Source: Fragilaria crotonensis (taxonomy: Eukaryota > Bacillariophyta > Fragilariophyceae > Fragilariales > Fragilariaceae). From it: 20,952 nucleotides of DNA. Each line of letters begins with the position of its first letter. Position 1 is the stretch's first letter. The stretch covers positions 1 through 20,952 of the forward strand of contig JAKSYS010000828.1 of NCBI GenBank assembly GCA_022925895.1, in the 5' to 3' direction. Both the position numbers and the translations under genes were made by a program. Of the stretch, positions 8,150 to 18,499 are shown piece by piece. The notes below the pieces were generated by a model, which was not told the DNA's origin, searched no databases, and saw only the letters and a list, made by a program, of their open reading frames with translations.

Positions 8150-9782
8150 TCATTTAATGTCGCCTTCGCCATCAGGCGTTCGACATTCCGTAGCCTTGTC
8201 GAAACATGGCAGGAACTTTGGGTCACTATGCAATGCCAGCGGAAATGCTGGCGGAATGGAAGCCTTATGATCGGCTACAAGTTGTAGAATCTGCGAGATG
8301 AGCTCAGTGTGTTGGTTGGGATCCAACGGAAAGGCTTCAGCAGGATCTTTGATCACGTCGAAAAGGAGTGGCGGGTCGTGGTATACCGCAGGGTCATCAT
8401 TGTAGTGACCGCTCTTCGTCCACAGCCAGGCTTTGATTCGTCCAATCTTGATCGCAGCAACGTCGAATCGTCCAAAGGGAGCCGGCAAGGGTCCATCACT
8501 AAAACCATCTCTCCAAAAGAAGAGAGCTCGATCATTTGGTAACGATGACTCTGGCTTGAACAACACTGTGCTGATGTCAATCCCATCAATCTCGTCAGGT
8601 ATTGGCTGCCCGAGGATAGATAGAATCGTTGGTACAATGTCTAGAGAGGAGACCATTTCCATTGTTTCTGTTCGTGGTTTAATTTTTCCAGGCCACCTGG
8701 CCAATGCTGGCATGCGTAAATTGGCTTCCCAAAGTGAACCCAGTCCTGTATCAGTTCCACAGTGCACTCCCATCACAGTGGTACTCGTTCCGGGAAGGAC
8801 GCATTGTCGAAACACCCTAGGATCAGGCACGTAGTCACTCGGGCACGCGGTGCAGTCCCAGTCAACATTTTGTTGCAGCCACCGTCCCTCAAATGGTCCT
8901 TTGGATCCTGCACATTTGCTCTGCCACCCACGGCCCATTGTCGCTCGTGAAGAGCACGAGAGTGTTATTTGTGAGATTTAATTCGTCGAGCTTGTCCAAG
9001 ATTTGCCCCGCGATCCAATCCATTTCTTCCACTGCATCCACAAAGGTTGATTCTTCACCGAGGTGAGACCATTGACAGGATTCCTGCTCACTTCCAAATT
9101 TAGGAGCGCAAAGCTGGTGAACATGCGAGAAGGACATGAAGAGAAAGAAAGGATCGTCTTTGCGACGCTCCAAGAATTGCATTGCCTCGTTGGCATACCG
9201 GTGAGCTAATTCGTCAAGTTTGACCGGCTGTTCAACAATCTTGTCATTATGATAGAGAGGTAACCACATTGTCGCGTTGGAATCTTTGTAGCATTGGTGG
9301 CCATCGACTGACCCTCCAGACATGTGATAAGGAACACCCGTCCATTCTTCAAAACCTTGGTTCGTTGGAAGGTAGTCTGGTCTGTGTCCAAGATGCCATT
9401 TGCCAACGATGGACGTCGCGTATCCAAGAGGGCGTAGGTATTCTGCGATGGTTGTCTCCTCCGGCAGCATACCATAGACAGCGTCAACTTTAAACACCCG
9501 AGGATAAATGCCCATTCTAGCAGGATACTTGCCCGTCAATATGGCTGCTCTGCTCGCAGAGCAAAGATGAGCTGCTGAATTCCAGTTGTTAAGCTTGAGT
9601 CCCTCATGTCCTATTCTATCAATGTTCGGCGTCTTTGCAGAAGGGGCGCCAAATAGAGATATATCATTGTAACCTAGGTTGTCCGCCAAGAGTAGCACTA
9701 TATTAGGCCCATCGTGCGCCTCGCTGACTTTTGCAGCGCATAACAACGAGATGGCGCTGTACAGAAGGAACGAACGACCCAT
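8150..9782 (-). CDS. Secreted arylsulfatase-like protein with one apparent frameshift
   Basis: The start at 9782 (A at -3, G at +4) opens a hydrophobic signal peptide (about residues 4-17, cleavage near EA22-H23). Sulfatases hydrolyse sulfate esters using formylglycine made from the Cys of CSASR; here that is C74 in LCSASRAAILTG. Other landmarks are GKWHLG (K128, H130), FSHVH (H220/H222) and the metal site SDNGPW (D281, N282). The N-terminal metal site reads ADN (D34, N35) instead of the usual DD, and the late GKG-WEGG block reads GLGSLWEAN, lacking the usual Lys. The frame breaks just after DNGPW: the coding strand has TGGGTGG near 8925-8931, and one G fewer would join the two halves into about 543 residues, a normal family length. 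No intron fits a one-base offset. This is either an assembly error or a real pseudogene. The gene is convergent with the carrier. Confidence 0.85.
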
Positions 9783-10100
9783 GTTTTTGTGTACTGGATC
9801 CTCAAGAGGATGTCGAGTGTCTCAGATAATGATGGCCATAAACCGAACGCTGACAGCTTTGCTACCAGGTACACGTACCGAACCGTACACCCACGAATAA
9901 ATGATACCGGTAAATCTTTCGCATGAATAAGCGGGATGCGACTGTAGTCTACCTGCAGTAGAGCTTATCCACTGTAGTGTGTAATCTTACTTGTACCTTG
10001 TACCAGGTACAGTACCAAGTCCTCGTCATCGTTGCACAGGTTGACTTCCAACACCAAGTACTGTACAGTACATACAAGTACCAAGAACGCAACGAAATAT
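9783..10100. other. Sulfatase upstream region with GTAC palindromes
   Basis: No gene is seen. The stretch has many GTAC words. The best structure is the perfect 14-bp palindrome GTACTGTACAGTAC at 10058-10071; another clustered set lies at about 9990-10018 (GTACCTTGTACCAGGTAC). This is the expected promoter side of the minus-strand sulfatase, so the palindromes could be protein-binding sites, but that is inference. Confidence 0.5.
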
Positions 10101-12344
10101 TTGGTTCCATCACGAGCACGTTAATAATGAGACTGAACACTGAACAATGGCAATCAAGTAGGATGATTAAAATTCTACGATTCCTTCATTGCTGTCACAC
10201 AGCACCATTGCTGATTCACAAGCAGTAATATCAAAGGACAAGGAATGAAAATCCCCTTCTCGAGCACCAGCCAGCACCACCATTATCGTCGTCATCGCGG
10301 CAGAAGTACAACTACCAACAGGAGGTCTGTTAATTGAAAGTGAATTGAGCTACTATGACTCACAATTGTCAATTTACAAAGATTTAGAAATAATCAATTC
10401 ACACTTGACTGGTGCTCTAGCAGGAACAATCATCAAAGCAACAAAACAAGCAAGATAAGTACTTGACAGTTTCTTCAATCAAGCATGCAAGATGCAACAG
10501 CACGTACGAAAGGAATCATTTTGAAGATGGAGACATTAACAAACACATGAAATTGTCCTTCTATATCATAAACATAAGTACTGTCATACTAAAGTGGCAT
10601 CTAGGCTCATGATACTAGTATGTACTCCTACAATAATCAAAATCTAAAATATCTCTTAAGGCCTTGTTCATTGATATGAGTTCCCAAAGTTAGTTGAATG
10701 GCATTCATGATGATTTGGTCATATGCTATATGAACTCAAACTTGGTCTCAAATGATACTGCTTTTGGATAGAATTGAGCAATACTTGAAAGAAAAATTTG
10801 TCATGCTGGCATGGTACTTTGAAGTTCTCTGGGTACTTCAGAGCACATATCAGAGGCACCAGCTAGCACATTATTGCAAAAAACTGGTCTTTCAGGAAGG
10901 TCCGGCCCAAGCATGTTTCAGCCATTTTATATGTGGCTGTCATCATGTGTGCTTAATCAGGTATTCTTCCATTTGTAGGTGTTGCAAGATTTGTAGCTCA
11001 AGTGGTAGATCAAAACAAACCAGCAGCAAGGTTTTCTAATCGTCAGAAAATGTTTTCTGAAGATAAGAAAATCTGGTTTGCCTTGATGAAGATTTGTGCA
11101 CAAGTAATATGTTCTTCCATCAGAATTTTTCTGCCCAGCATCGCTCCACATGATAATGGCTCAAGCCTATGCTTCACTTTGCACCATCATGACGAAGAAT
11201 GGACGCAATTTTCACCTCAGGGGTATCACGTGTTTTTGCCCTATTCACGATTCCCTAGGTGGCTGGGCCTGCCCCGCCCAGAGCAAACCAACATCAGGGA
11301 TTTCGGTCGTTTTGCTCATCGAACAACAACCACTCCGACGCGACATCAGGGTTCTTGCCATCCCTGAGCGAATGTGGTGTTGGGGGATTTTAAGATTTGA
11401 ACCCGAGAAAAAGCATGTCGAGGAAAAACCGCTGCTTGTTATCACTGAAGTCTCAAAATATCGCAGCTAGTAGAGCGGTATGATTTCTTTAGTAACGCTG
11501 CTGTCGGGTCAACCTCAGTACTAGTGTCTAGCAACCCAATGGCCTCCCCTTATCTTGGACAATGTCGCTTGGACTCTAGACTTGAAGTATCTCCTCAAAG
11601 CACTGAAAGTTTGCAGTCATGGTTTAAATTGACAATTGCTCAATATTGTTTTAAAGTTTTAAATGAAGTCTCAAGCTAAATCAAGACTCACAATTATACG
11701 TTTATTTTTTGCTGTGGTGGTGCTTTGTTGACCATAACATCTTATTGTCCGCTGGAGCTCATGATGATGTGCGAATACAATTGATCTCAAAAGTGGCAGA
11801 AATGATCATGCTTGCCCATGTCATTGCTGAAGCAAGACCGATGACAATGGGATCCATGTAATCTTGGCTGTTGAGTTACTGCAGATGCAATACAATGAAA
11901 AGTGTTTCATTTTTTGAAACGTCAAGGTCTTGCAAAAATGGTGGCTGTTTCACTAATCCTGGACTTTGGGGCCAGTAGGACTTATGAAGATGCATTTAGA
12001 GATCAAACGAGGTGGCCTACATGGTGGCATTGGAGGATTACATTGCAGCTCTTGGGCTGGATGGTCACCGCAAAAGTTCTATTTCTTTCAGCTTTCTGGA
12101 ATCAACAATGGGAGCCATTTGGAACATCTTGCTTGCTTTGCTAAACTCCTTGATGACTTGTTTGTGTGATTTGAGTAGTTCAATGTAGTGCTTCCATTAG
12201 CATCATTTTTGTCAAGATCATGTTCATATTGACAATCATGGTCAACTCTAATTCTGAGTAGACAGCACCAATATTCCTACACAATCTCAATTTTTATGGT
12301 GTCCATTAAGGCACATGCATGACATTGAACGCGAGGGTAGACAA
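10101..12344. other. AT-rich region with no recognisable gene
   Basis: This 2.2-kb stretch is visibly richer in A/T than the genes around it, and all frames are broken by stops. The longest open pieces (for example 10752-11039, 11002-11367 and 11902-12144) show no motif I recognise. There are no LTR, tRNA or clear terminal repeats. It may be decayed mobile DNA or simply long intergenic DNA. Confidence 0.5.
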
Positions 12345-12346
12345 TA

Positions 12347-12683
12347 CCATATTTCTCGGAGTTCTGATGTAACCCCACAAATGTACATCAAAAATGTTCA
12401 AAGAGAATGATGTGGGAAAGGATTAACAAGAGGAGCACGACTGAAAAATATCAAACGAAGATTTAAACTCATCTGCAAATCTTTGATGTTGTTCAAGACT
12501 TTGTAGCATTGATTGCGAGGTATTGAAATGCCCTGACGTTTTGGAGAAATGCCGGAATCTTTTCTTCCGAAGGTTGTTTTGGATATTCATTTCATTTTTT
12601 GGAATCGAGTGATTCATAAATGTATGCAAATTTTTGGCAACGGGAATAGCGATCCGTGTGGTATAGAATTCCGAGAAATACGG
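12347..12683. mobile_element. MITE-like DNA element with terminal inverted repeats
   Basis: The left end CCATATTTCTCGGAGTTCT (12347-12365) is the inverted complement of the right end at 12665-12683 with 2 mismatches in 19. Each end is flanked by the dinucleotide TA (12345-12346 and 12684-12685), which suits a Tc1/mariner-type target duplication. The 337-bp size with inverted ends is typical of a non-autonomous element. A minus-strand frame (12629-12423, 68 codons, Lys/Arg/Asn-rich) runs through it and might be a remnant of an internally deleted transposase, but no DDE motif is visible. The superfamily is uncertain. Confidence 0.5.
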
Positions 12684-12691
12684 TACTTGTA

Positions 12692-12899
12692 CCAGGTAGT
12701 ATCGTACCTGGAGCTACTTTAGTTTCACTATCGTACTCTCTCTAGTACGACGTAGGTGTACTAGTAGTAGAGGAGTAGTAGAGAGTCTTGCTACTTGCTA
12801 CAAGCTCACGTATCTCCGGACTTCGGACTCCGGACTCCGGAGGCCGAAGTCCAACTTTACCTGGACCCTGGAACTGGTATGTATATCATGCATACATAC
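12692..12899. repeat. Cluster of short perfect hairpins
   Basis: Three perfect inverted repeats lie within about 210 bp. CCAGGTA pairs with TACCTGG (12692-12698 and 12705-12711, 6-base loop). GGACTTCGG pairs with CCGAAGTCC (12818-12826 and 12844-12852, with CTCCGGA repeats in the loop). GTATGTAT pairs with ATACATAC (12877-12884 and 12892-12899, 7-base loop). They lie about 430-630 bp upstream of the IQ-protein start. A regulatory or structural role is possible but unproven. Confidence 0.6.
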
Positions 12900-13323
12900 T
12901 ACTGTAGAAGTACCTGGTACTTTACTATGTAATCCACGACATGCATCCGAGTGCGAACTTCCGGACCAAAGGTAATCTAACGCTTGAAAATGCCTAAGTG
13001 CAAAGTAATCCAATTAAATTACATAGTCAAAGATATATGATATACGTAGCGGATGCTTATATTTCTAGTGTTATGTTGTGCAGGATTGATCCAATACCAG
13101 TGTTCTCCAGCCTCGTATATGTGTATTTTTGGGCGAGGTATCCTACCGTAGCTCGCCAGCTCGCCGTTCGGTGGCACAACAAGACCCCGCTGGACAACAG
13201 AGGACTTAATGATTAAACCATTCGATTGACCTCGCTCAAACTCAACAACCGTATTTGACCTACTTCCGACGCAGACCTTGACCATCGAGAGCTGCTTTAA
13301 TTGTTCCAGCATCCAAATACCTA

Positions 13324-16300
13324 ATGAAGGCTGTAAAGTGCTACAAACCGAATTCAGAGTTGGATCACGTAATGCTTTTCGATGCTGGGGATGTCCGATT
13401 CATCCCGCCGCCTCCACCTCCGCCGGGACCGCCTCCGCACATGCATATTGGTGTTCCCCCTCCTCCTCCACCTGGCCCACCCCCGATGCAGTGAAGGTGT
13501 CTCCACTGAATCGAAATATAGGACAGTCCATTGTGGAAGAGAGACGACGTGCCGCTATGGCTATATATCAGTCGACAGATTTGGTTCCAGATCATCCCCT
13601 ACCAACAATAGTTGTTAAATCACCGGTGGTTCCGCTTGCGGTATCGGTGTCATCTTCACAGTCTCCGAATGAAAATAGACCTCCTCAGAAACATGCGTTA
13701 TTGTCTCCACCTCCGTCAACACAGAATGGCAGGTCCGTACCCAGTCCTTCAACTCTCGGCAAGGCGCAGAAGAGGCAGATGTCGATAAACACCAAGAATA
13801 TAGAGACGAACACCGTCCCCAGGACACCAGCGTCGTCTACATCAAGGGGTTCGATGCTATCGTCAGGGAAAAGCGAGGGAAAGAAAGGGTTCTTTCGTGG
13901 CATCCTTGCCCGCAACAAAAACTCGCCTAGTCCCTCATCAACCCCAACTCGATCTTTGGCAGCAGCAGCAACAAGTACTACTACTACACCAACAACTACG
14001 AGGAGCCCATCACCTCGAACAAGAACCAAAATTCGTCGTAGGAAGAAAGAGCTAGAGAAGAAGCTTGGGATGCCTTTGGATGCAAAGCCTGGGTCTTCCT
14101 ACAAATCAACTCCTCATTCGGCGGAGATTGTTCCGCGAACAGCCTCTGCTGGTGAGGGTGCGTCTGAGGGCTTGGAGATCTTGACAGCTACAGAGGCGAA
14201 AGACGTAGGGATTAGTCCGATGGAATCATTTTCGCCTCCAAGTTTTGAGCTCTCACCGATCAATTTTCCATCCGACCAATTTCCCGAAATGAGATTTAAT
14301 GATGATATTAGTATCTTGACGGATCCCTCGTATTCGGAGCATGCGCACAAAAAACTTGCCACAAGAATGGATCCAATCGGAGAAGATGAAGGAAGCACTG
14401 ATCAACTTGAGCGGCAGTGGAATGGAAACGCAAACCGTACGAGCAGCAAGACGCGCTCCGGAGTTCATTCAACCGAGGCTCAGCCTGAAAGAGGTATCGA
14501 TCCTTTTGGTGATCCATTTTTTGTTGAGGATCATTCTGTTGTTACAGAGTACCCAGATACTCGCTATGAGCCTGCTGCGAGCAACAGTGGAAATCGAGAC
14601 GGACACCCAGTTGAAGGCTTTGCCGAATCTAGCGAAGAACCAGCCACAAGCGAGGCCGAGCGTCGACATCAAATGCTGGCCGCCAAATCGCGATATGAGC
14701 CGCTCCAGGTGAGCAAACAGGGGAACCCCGACGGGCGAAGTTTATTCTCCCCGATGAATGAAAAGCCCACGTTTCAGAATCAATTGCCATCGTTCAATCA
14801 GCTTCGCGAAGCCGCTCGGCGCTCTCTCTTGAGCGACGACGAAACTTCTGCTGCTCAATCACATCACTCAGTCGCTCACTCCGGCAATTCCGCGATTAGC
14901 GATGTCGATCATGCCCCTTCTGTTCATTCGCGTCCTGCGCCAGCGATGCAGTCCATGGCAAGCAGCTCTGCGATATTGACTGCCTCTAAATCCCAATACT
15001 CCCCGACAACCAAAGTTGCTGCGAATTTTATCAAGCAACGCCGAGCACCACCTGAACTTGATCGCGCACGAAGTGAAGAAGGAAGCAGCTGGTAAAGAGC
15101 CTGTGGTGACCAAGAGTACTCATGAAATCAATGACAAGGCACCTTTCGTTGCGGGGGCATACCCGATCGAACTTGGAGTGCACCACCCTACTAAGGAATT
15201 CCAAAAGAAGGCTCCGTCAGCTCAGACGCCCTCATCTCCAGGATCAGTGGCAACCCTTAAAGCGCTTGGTCTGCTTCGTGGTGGACGTACCGCGCGATCG
15301 CCATCCCCGGGGCCATCACACGCGAATCCTAAAGCGGCGACATCGATGGCCCACGAACCACGTCAGAAAACGGAGAACCGCGCAAGTCCTGGATTGCACG
15401 CGGCTAAATCTCCATTTGTCAGCCCGAAGAGAAAGCGTCCAATTACGCCACGACAGCGTGTGTCTCCCGCGCTAGATAATGAGATATTGATCCCCGCCCG
15501 TGCTCCGAAATTGCGACCGCTGTCAAAGATAGCCAACCAAGGGAGGAAACCCTTATATAGCAAGGCCGACCCCAAAGTCTTCAAATTCGCGACACCTGCG
15601 ATGCCGAAGGTTGTCAAGGCTGCAAAGCCTTTCCCAACAGGTTCATTGAAAGAGAGACGGAAGCCACCAACCTATTACATCAAAAAGCGACGGGTGTTGG
15701 TAGAATCGAGTGTCGTACACATCGGCGTCGCTGCCCTTCACCGTGAACGACAACGCCTTATAAACCAAGGCCTTGCAACGCCAGCTGCTCGCCCAGGATC
15801 CAAGATTTCACGATCGAGGACAGCGGACACTGTCGATGAATCCAACATGGATCCAATCCAGCGGGCTGGGTATCGCCTGCTGAGCAAGGCTGCCGTTCCG
15901 ATTCAAGCTGAAATTCGGAGATATCTCGCACAAAGGGAGGCTGTTGACCGAATGTGGGCACTAATCCAGTTGCAGTCGTATTTTCGTCGTTGGCGCTGTG
16001 AAGCGTACCGTTACGCTCATACATGGGCAGCGACTAAGATCCAGGCAACCTTCCGTGGGTGGTGGGCTCGAGATAAGTTGGACGAAAAGGCGTTTGGTGC
16101 CGTAGAGATCCAAAGAATGGTTCGAGGGCATTTGTCTAAAATCCGAGTTTATGATCGGTTCTACAGTCTAATTACCATCCAATGCGTGGTTCGAGGTTGG
16201 ATATGCCGCACTAAAGCGAGACAAAGACTTGGAACTATTATAATCCTGCAATCTTGCTGTCGACGATTCCTGGCGAGATTGGAAGTGCACAAAATGCATG

Positions 16301-18126
16301 CTGCAGCCACTGCAATTCAAGCAACATACAGAGGCTACTCTTCCCAGTTGCACTTTCAGTTTGACCTCGTTGACGTCATCATTGCTCAAAGTATCGTACG
16401 AAGATGGAAAGCTTGCAAGATTGCATCCTGTATGAGGGATGAGCAGCGCGAATTCTCCGCAACAACGATCCAGTCGGCATGGAGAGGTTTCCAAGCTTAC
16501 TCCGACTTCATATTTGCGATTGCCGATGTTTTGGTCGCCCAACGCACAGTCCGTGGATGGCTCTCACGACGCAAGTCTCAACGAAGGCGACTCGAGGAAC
16601 AGGCCACCAAGATCCAGAGTCAATGGCGACGATACAGATCCCAAATGACAACACTTTATAAATTGGTGCATCTTATCATCGTGCAAAGTGTGGTCAGGAG
16701 ACGTCTTGCAATGAAACGCGTTAGTCAACTCCGCATCGAGATTTGGGCCGCTCGAACTATTCAAGTTCGGTGGCGAGTTCTGCGATGGAGGAGGGAAAAG
16801 AAATGTCAGAGTGCAGCAACCACCATCCAGGCTGCGTGGCGCCGATTTTGGGGTTATTCTCACTACCTGATTCTCTCGTATGAGGTTGTTCGGATTCAGT
16901 CTTGTTACCGCGGCCATCGAGCAAGGAGAGAGGCGAATCTTCAGATGGGATGTGCCATCATTATTCAATCGATGATGAGAAGATTGCTTGGTTTCAAGAA
17001 AGCACAGCAGGAGAAGTTGGTGCTCGTGCTTGTTGCATCAGGTTCTGAGTGTCTTCGCGAAAATTATGCTGCAAGGCGCATCCAACGTTTCTGGCATACT
17101 TCATTGACGACGAAACGAGAGCTTCGTGCTGCCGCGGTCATCCACAGATTCTTTGCCATGGTTAGGATTGAGGTTGACCGGGAGATCACTCGCCAGCGAG
17201 ACAAGATGAATAAGAAAAAAGGTGGCAAATCGAGGAGGAAATCCAGAGATCACCATGAATCTGAAGACAAAATGCTGGAGAGGGCATGGTTGAATACGAT
17301 GGAACAGGATCCGTACGGTAGGACGAGCAGGAGCAATCCACGAGCAAGGATGGTCGACAGTGATAGCAGTCAATCTCGCTCAAATCCTCACATGCCCGGT
17401 CATCGAAACGCTGGAAAAGATCGGCCAAAACCTGACCTTGCTGGGCAGGCAGTGGACGTCCGTCCCTTTGACGAAGTTAGCGAAGTCACTGGCCCGACTG
17501 TGTTTAATAGGGCTGCAGCTCGTGTAAATACTCTGACCCGAAAAGAAATGAGTGAGGACTTGACCTTGGAAGAGGCATGGATTGATACTGAGGTTTGCCA
17601 AGTTAAGCAGAGACGTCAGGCGGAGCAAGAATATCTTCAACGGCATGGTCTGCAGCATCATGGTTCTTATCAGCACAGGGACAACAGATACTATGCTCCC
17701 AACCCTTTGTCAATTCACGATCATAGAATCAACATGGCAGCATCGCGACGCCACCAATCTCCTTTGCCGCTGCAACTAACGAGTATGCACCCGTCACACA
17801 ACAGGCATCCGTCATCAAGCATGCACCAGCCACCTGCGATGCACCCTTCATCCCGTCATGACATGCACTACTCTGTTCCTCCTGTCCCCGTACCTCGCGG
17901 CCCTTTCCCTCAAACGAGGAATCACTTTGACAGTTCGAGAAGACATCGATCCCCCGGTCGCCATTCTTCTTTCGATAAGCCTCGATACGCCGACCCTGGT
18001 TATTATCAAGGAGGTGGGCCTTCGCCTTATAGTGGTTACGGGAGGCATGACAGTTCAGTCCACGCGACTCGTACACCAGGGTATCCTGAATACCAACCTC
18101 CTCACGATCGAAGTGGGTATTATTGA
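13324..18126 (+). CDS. Large polyproline and multi-IQ-motif protein, two apparent frameshifts
   Basis: The preferred start is ATG 13324, in frame with a second ATG at 13372. The N-terminus has two polyproline runs separated by GPPPHMHIGV (about 13405-13485), of the kind that binds profilin or SH3/WW domains. After a one-base shift in the C run before GATGCAG (about 13482-13487), a long Ser/Thr/Pro-rich, probably disordered region follows. A second one-base shift lies near 15066-15085. Then come basic linkers and about 17-18 IQ motifs (15889-17170), each an IQxxxRGxxxR-type calmodulin/light-chain site. The C-terminus is rich in His, Pro, Ser and Tyr and ends at TGA 18124. The joined length would be about 1600 residues. 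No motor, CH or kinase domain is visible. It is probably a cytoskeletal or centrosomal scaffold binding calmodulin or centrin; that role is inference. Confidence 0.8.
15889..17170 (+). repeat. Array of about 17-18 IQ motifs inside the large gene
   Basis: The array alternates two helix types. One resembles ATTIQSAWRGF; the other resembles VIIAQSIVRRW, where Ala or Val often replaces Ile before Gln. Gln-to-Gln spacing in the central part runs 23, 28, 23, 25, 23, 26, near the 23/25 alternation known from myosin-V lever arms. The pairwise pattern suggests growth by duplication of a two-motif unit of about 50 residues. Confidence 0.85.
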
Positions 18127-18499
18127 TCGTAATACAATTAAAGGCTGGAGACGAAACGGGCTCTTTATGATTGCCGAAAAAGGAGAACCTTCTGGAGGCT
18201 TACGGTTTACACAGACGTTAACAAAGGCTAATCTTTCACCCATTCTCGACGCACTGCTCGCAACAGACGCGGTGGATAGGATGCCTAATAGCGAAGTCAT
18301 ACAGAGTTCTCGTTTTTCTCTTTGCTGGTCTAGCATTATGCTACGAGGCATGTCCTTGTTGCACTCAACGCTCGACGAGGAAGACTTCGATTTATCGTCA
18401 AACACACTAGCGAGTCCTATGAAGGGAGTTTTGGAAAATCATCTCGATCCTTCACTATTCAATCGAAGCAAGGTCTCGAGCATGATTCAATTGTCGTGA
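18127..18499 (+). other. Uncertain open region after the IQ gene
   Basis: A plus-strand frame is open from within the IQ-gene tail (17858) to a stop at 18499. Past 18127 it reads plausibly, for example DEEDFDLSSNTLASPMKG. A minus-strand frame over 18405-18055 is also open and contains a hydrophobic stretch followed by Ala/Ser residues. Both cannot be coding over the same bases, and the IQ frame ends naturally at 18126. A candidate ATTAAA signal at 18137-18142 suggests this may only be 3' untranslated sequence. Confidence 0.25.

Noticed and set aside
8889-8938. Intron between the sulfatase halves
   Set aside because: The two frames differ by one base and the coding reading is continuous; there is no room for a GT-AG intron.
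10660-10700. GGCCTTGTTC resembling a PIF/Harbinger terminal repeat
   Set aside because: No inverted partner was found downstream or upstream, so the similarity to plant Tourist ends is probably chance.
11385-11410. tRNA-like T-loop on the minus strand (GGTTCAAATC)
   Set aside because: The flanking bases do not form a T stem and no acceptor or anticodon arm could be found.
13278-13485. Upstream extension of the Ser/Pro-rich frame of the IQ gene
   Set aside because: It is the shadow of the polyproline-coding frame, which explains its composition better; the true N-terminus lies in the other frame.
15090-15220. Possible intron starting at GTAAAG near 15091
   Set aside because: The donor looks good, but the sequence it would remove reads as plausible protein, and no acceptor was clearly better than a simple one-base offset.
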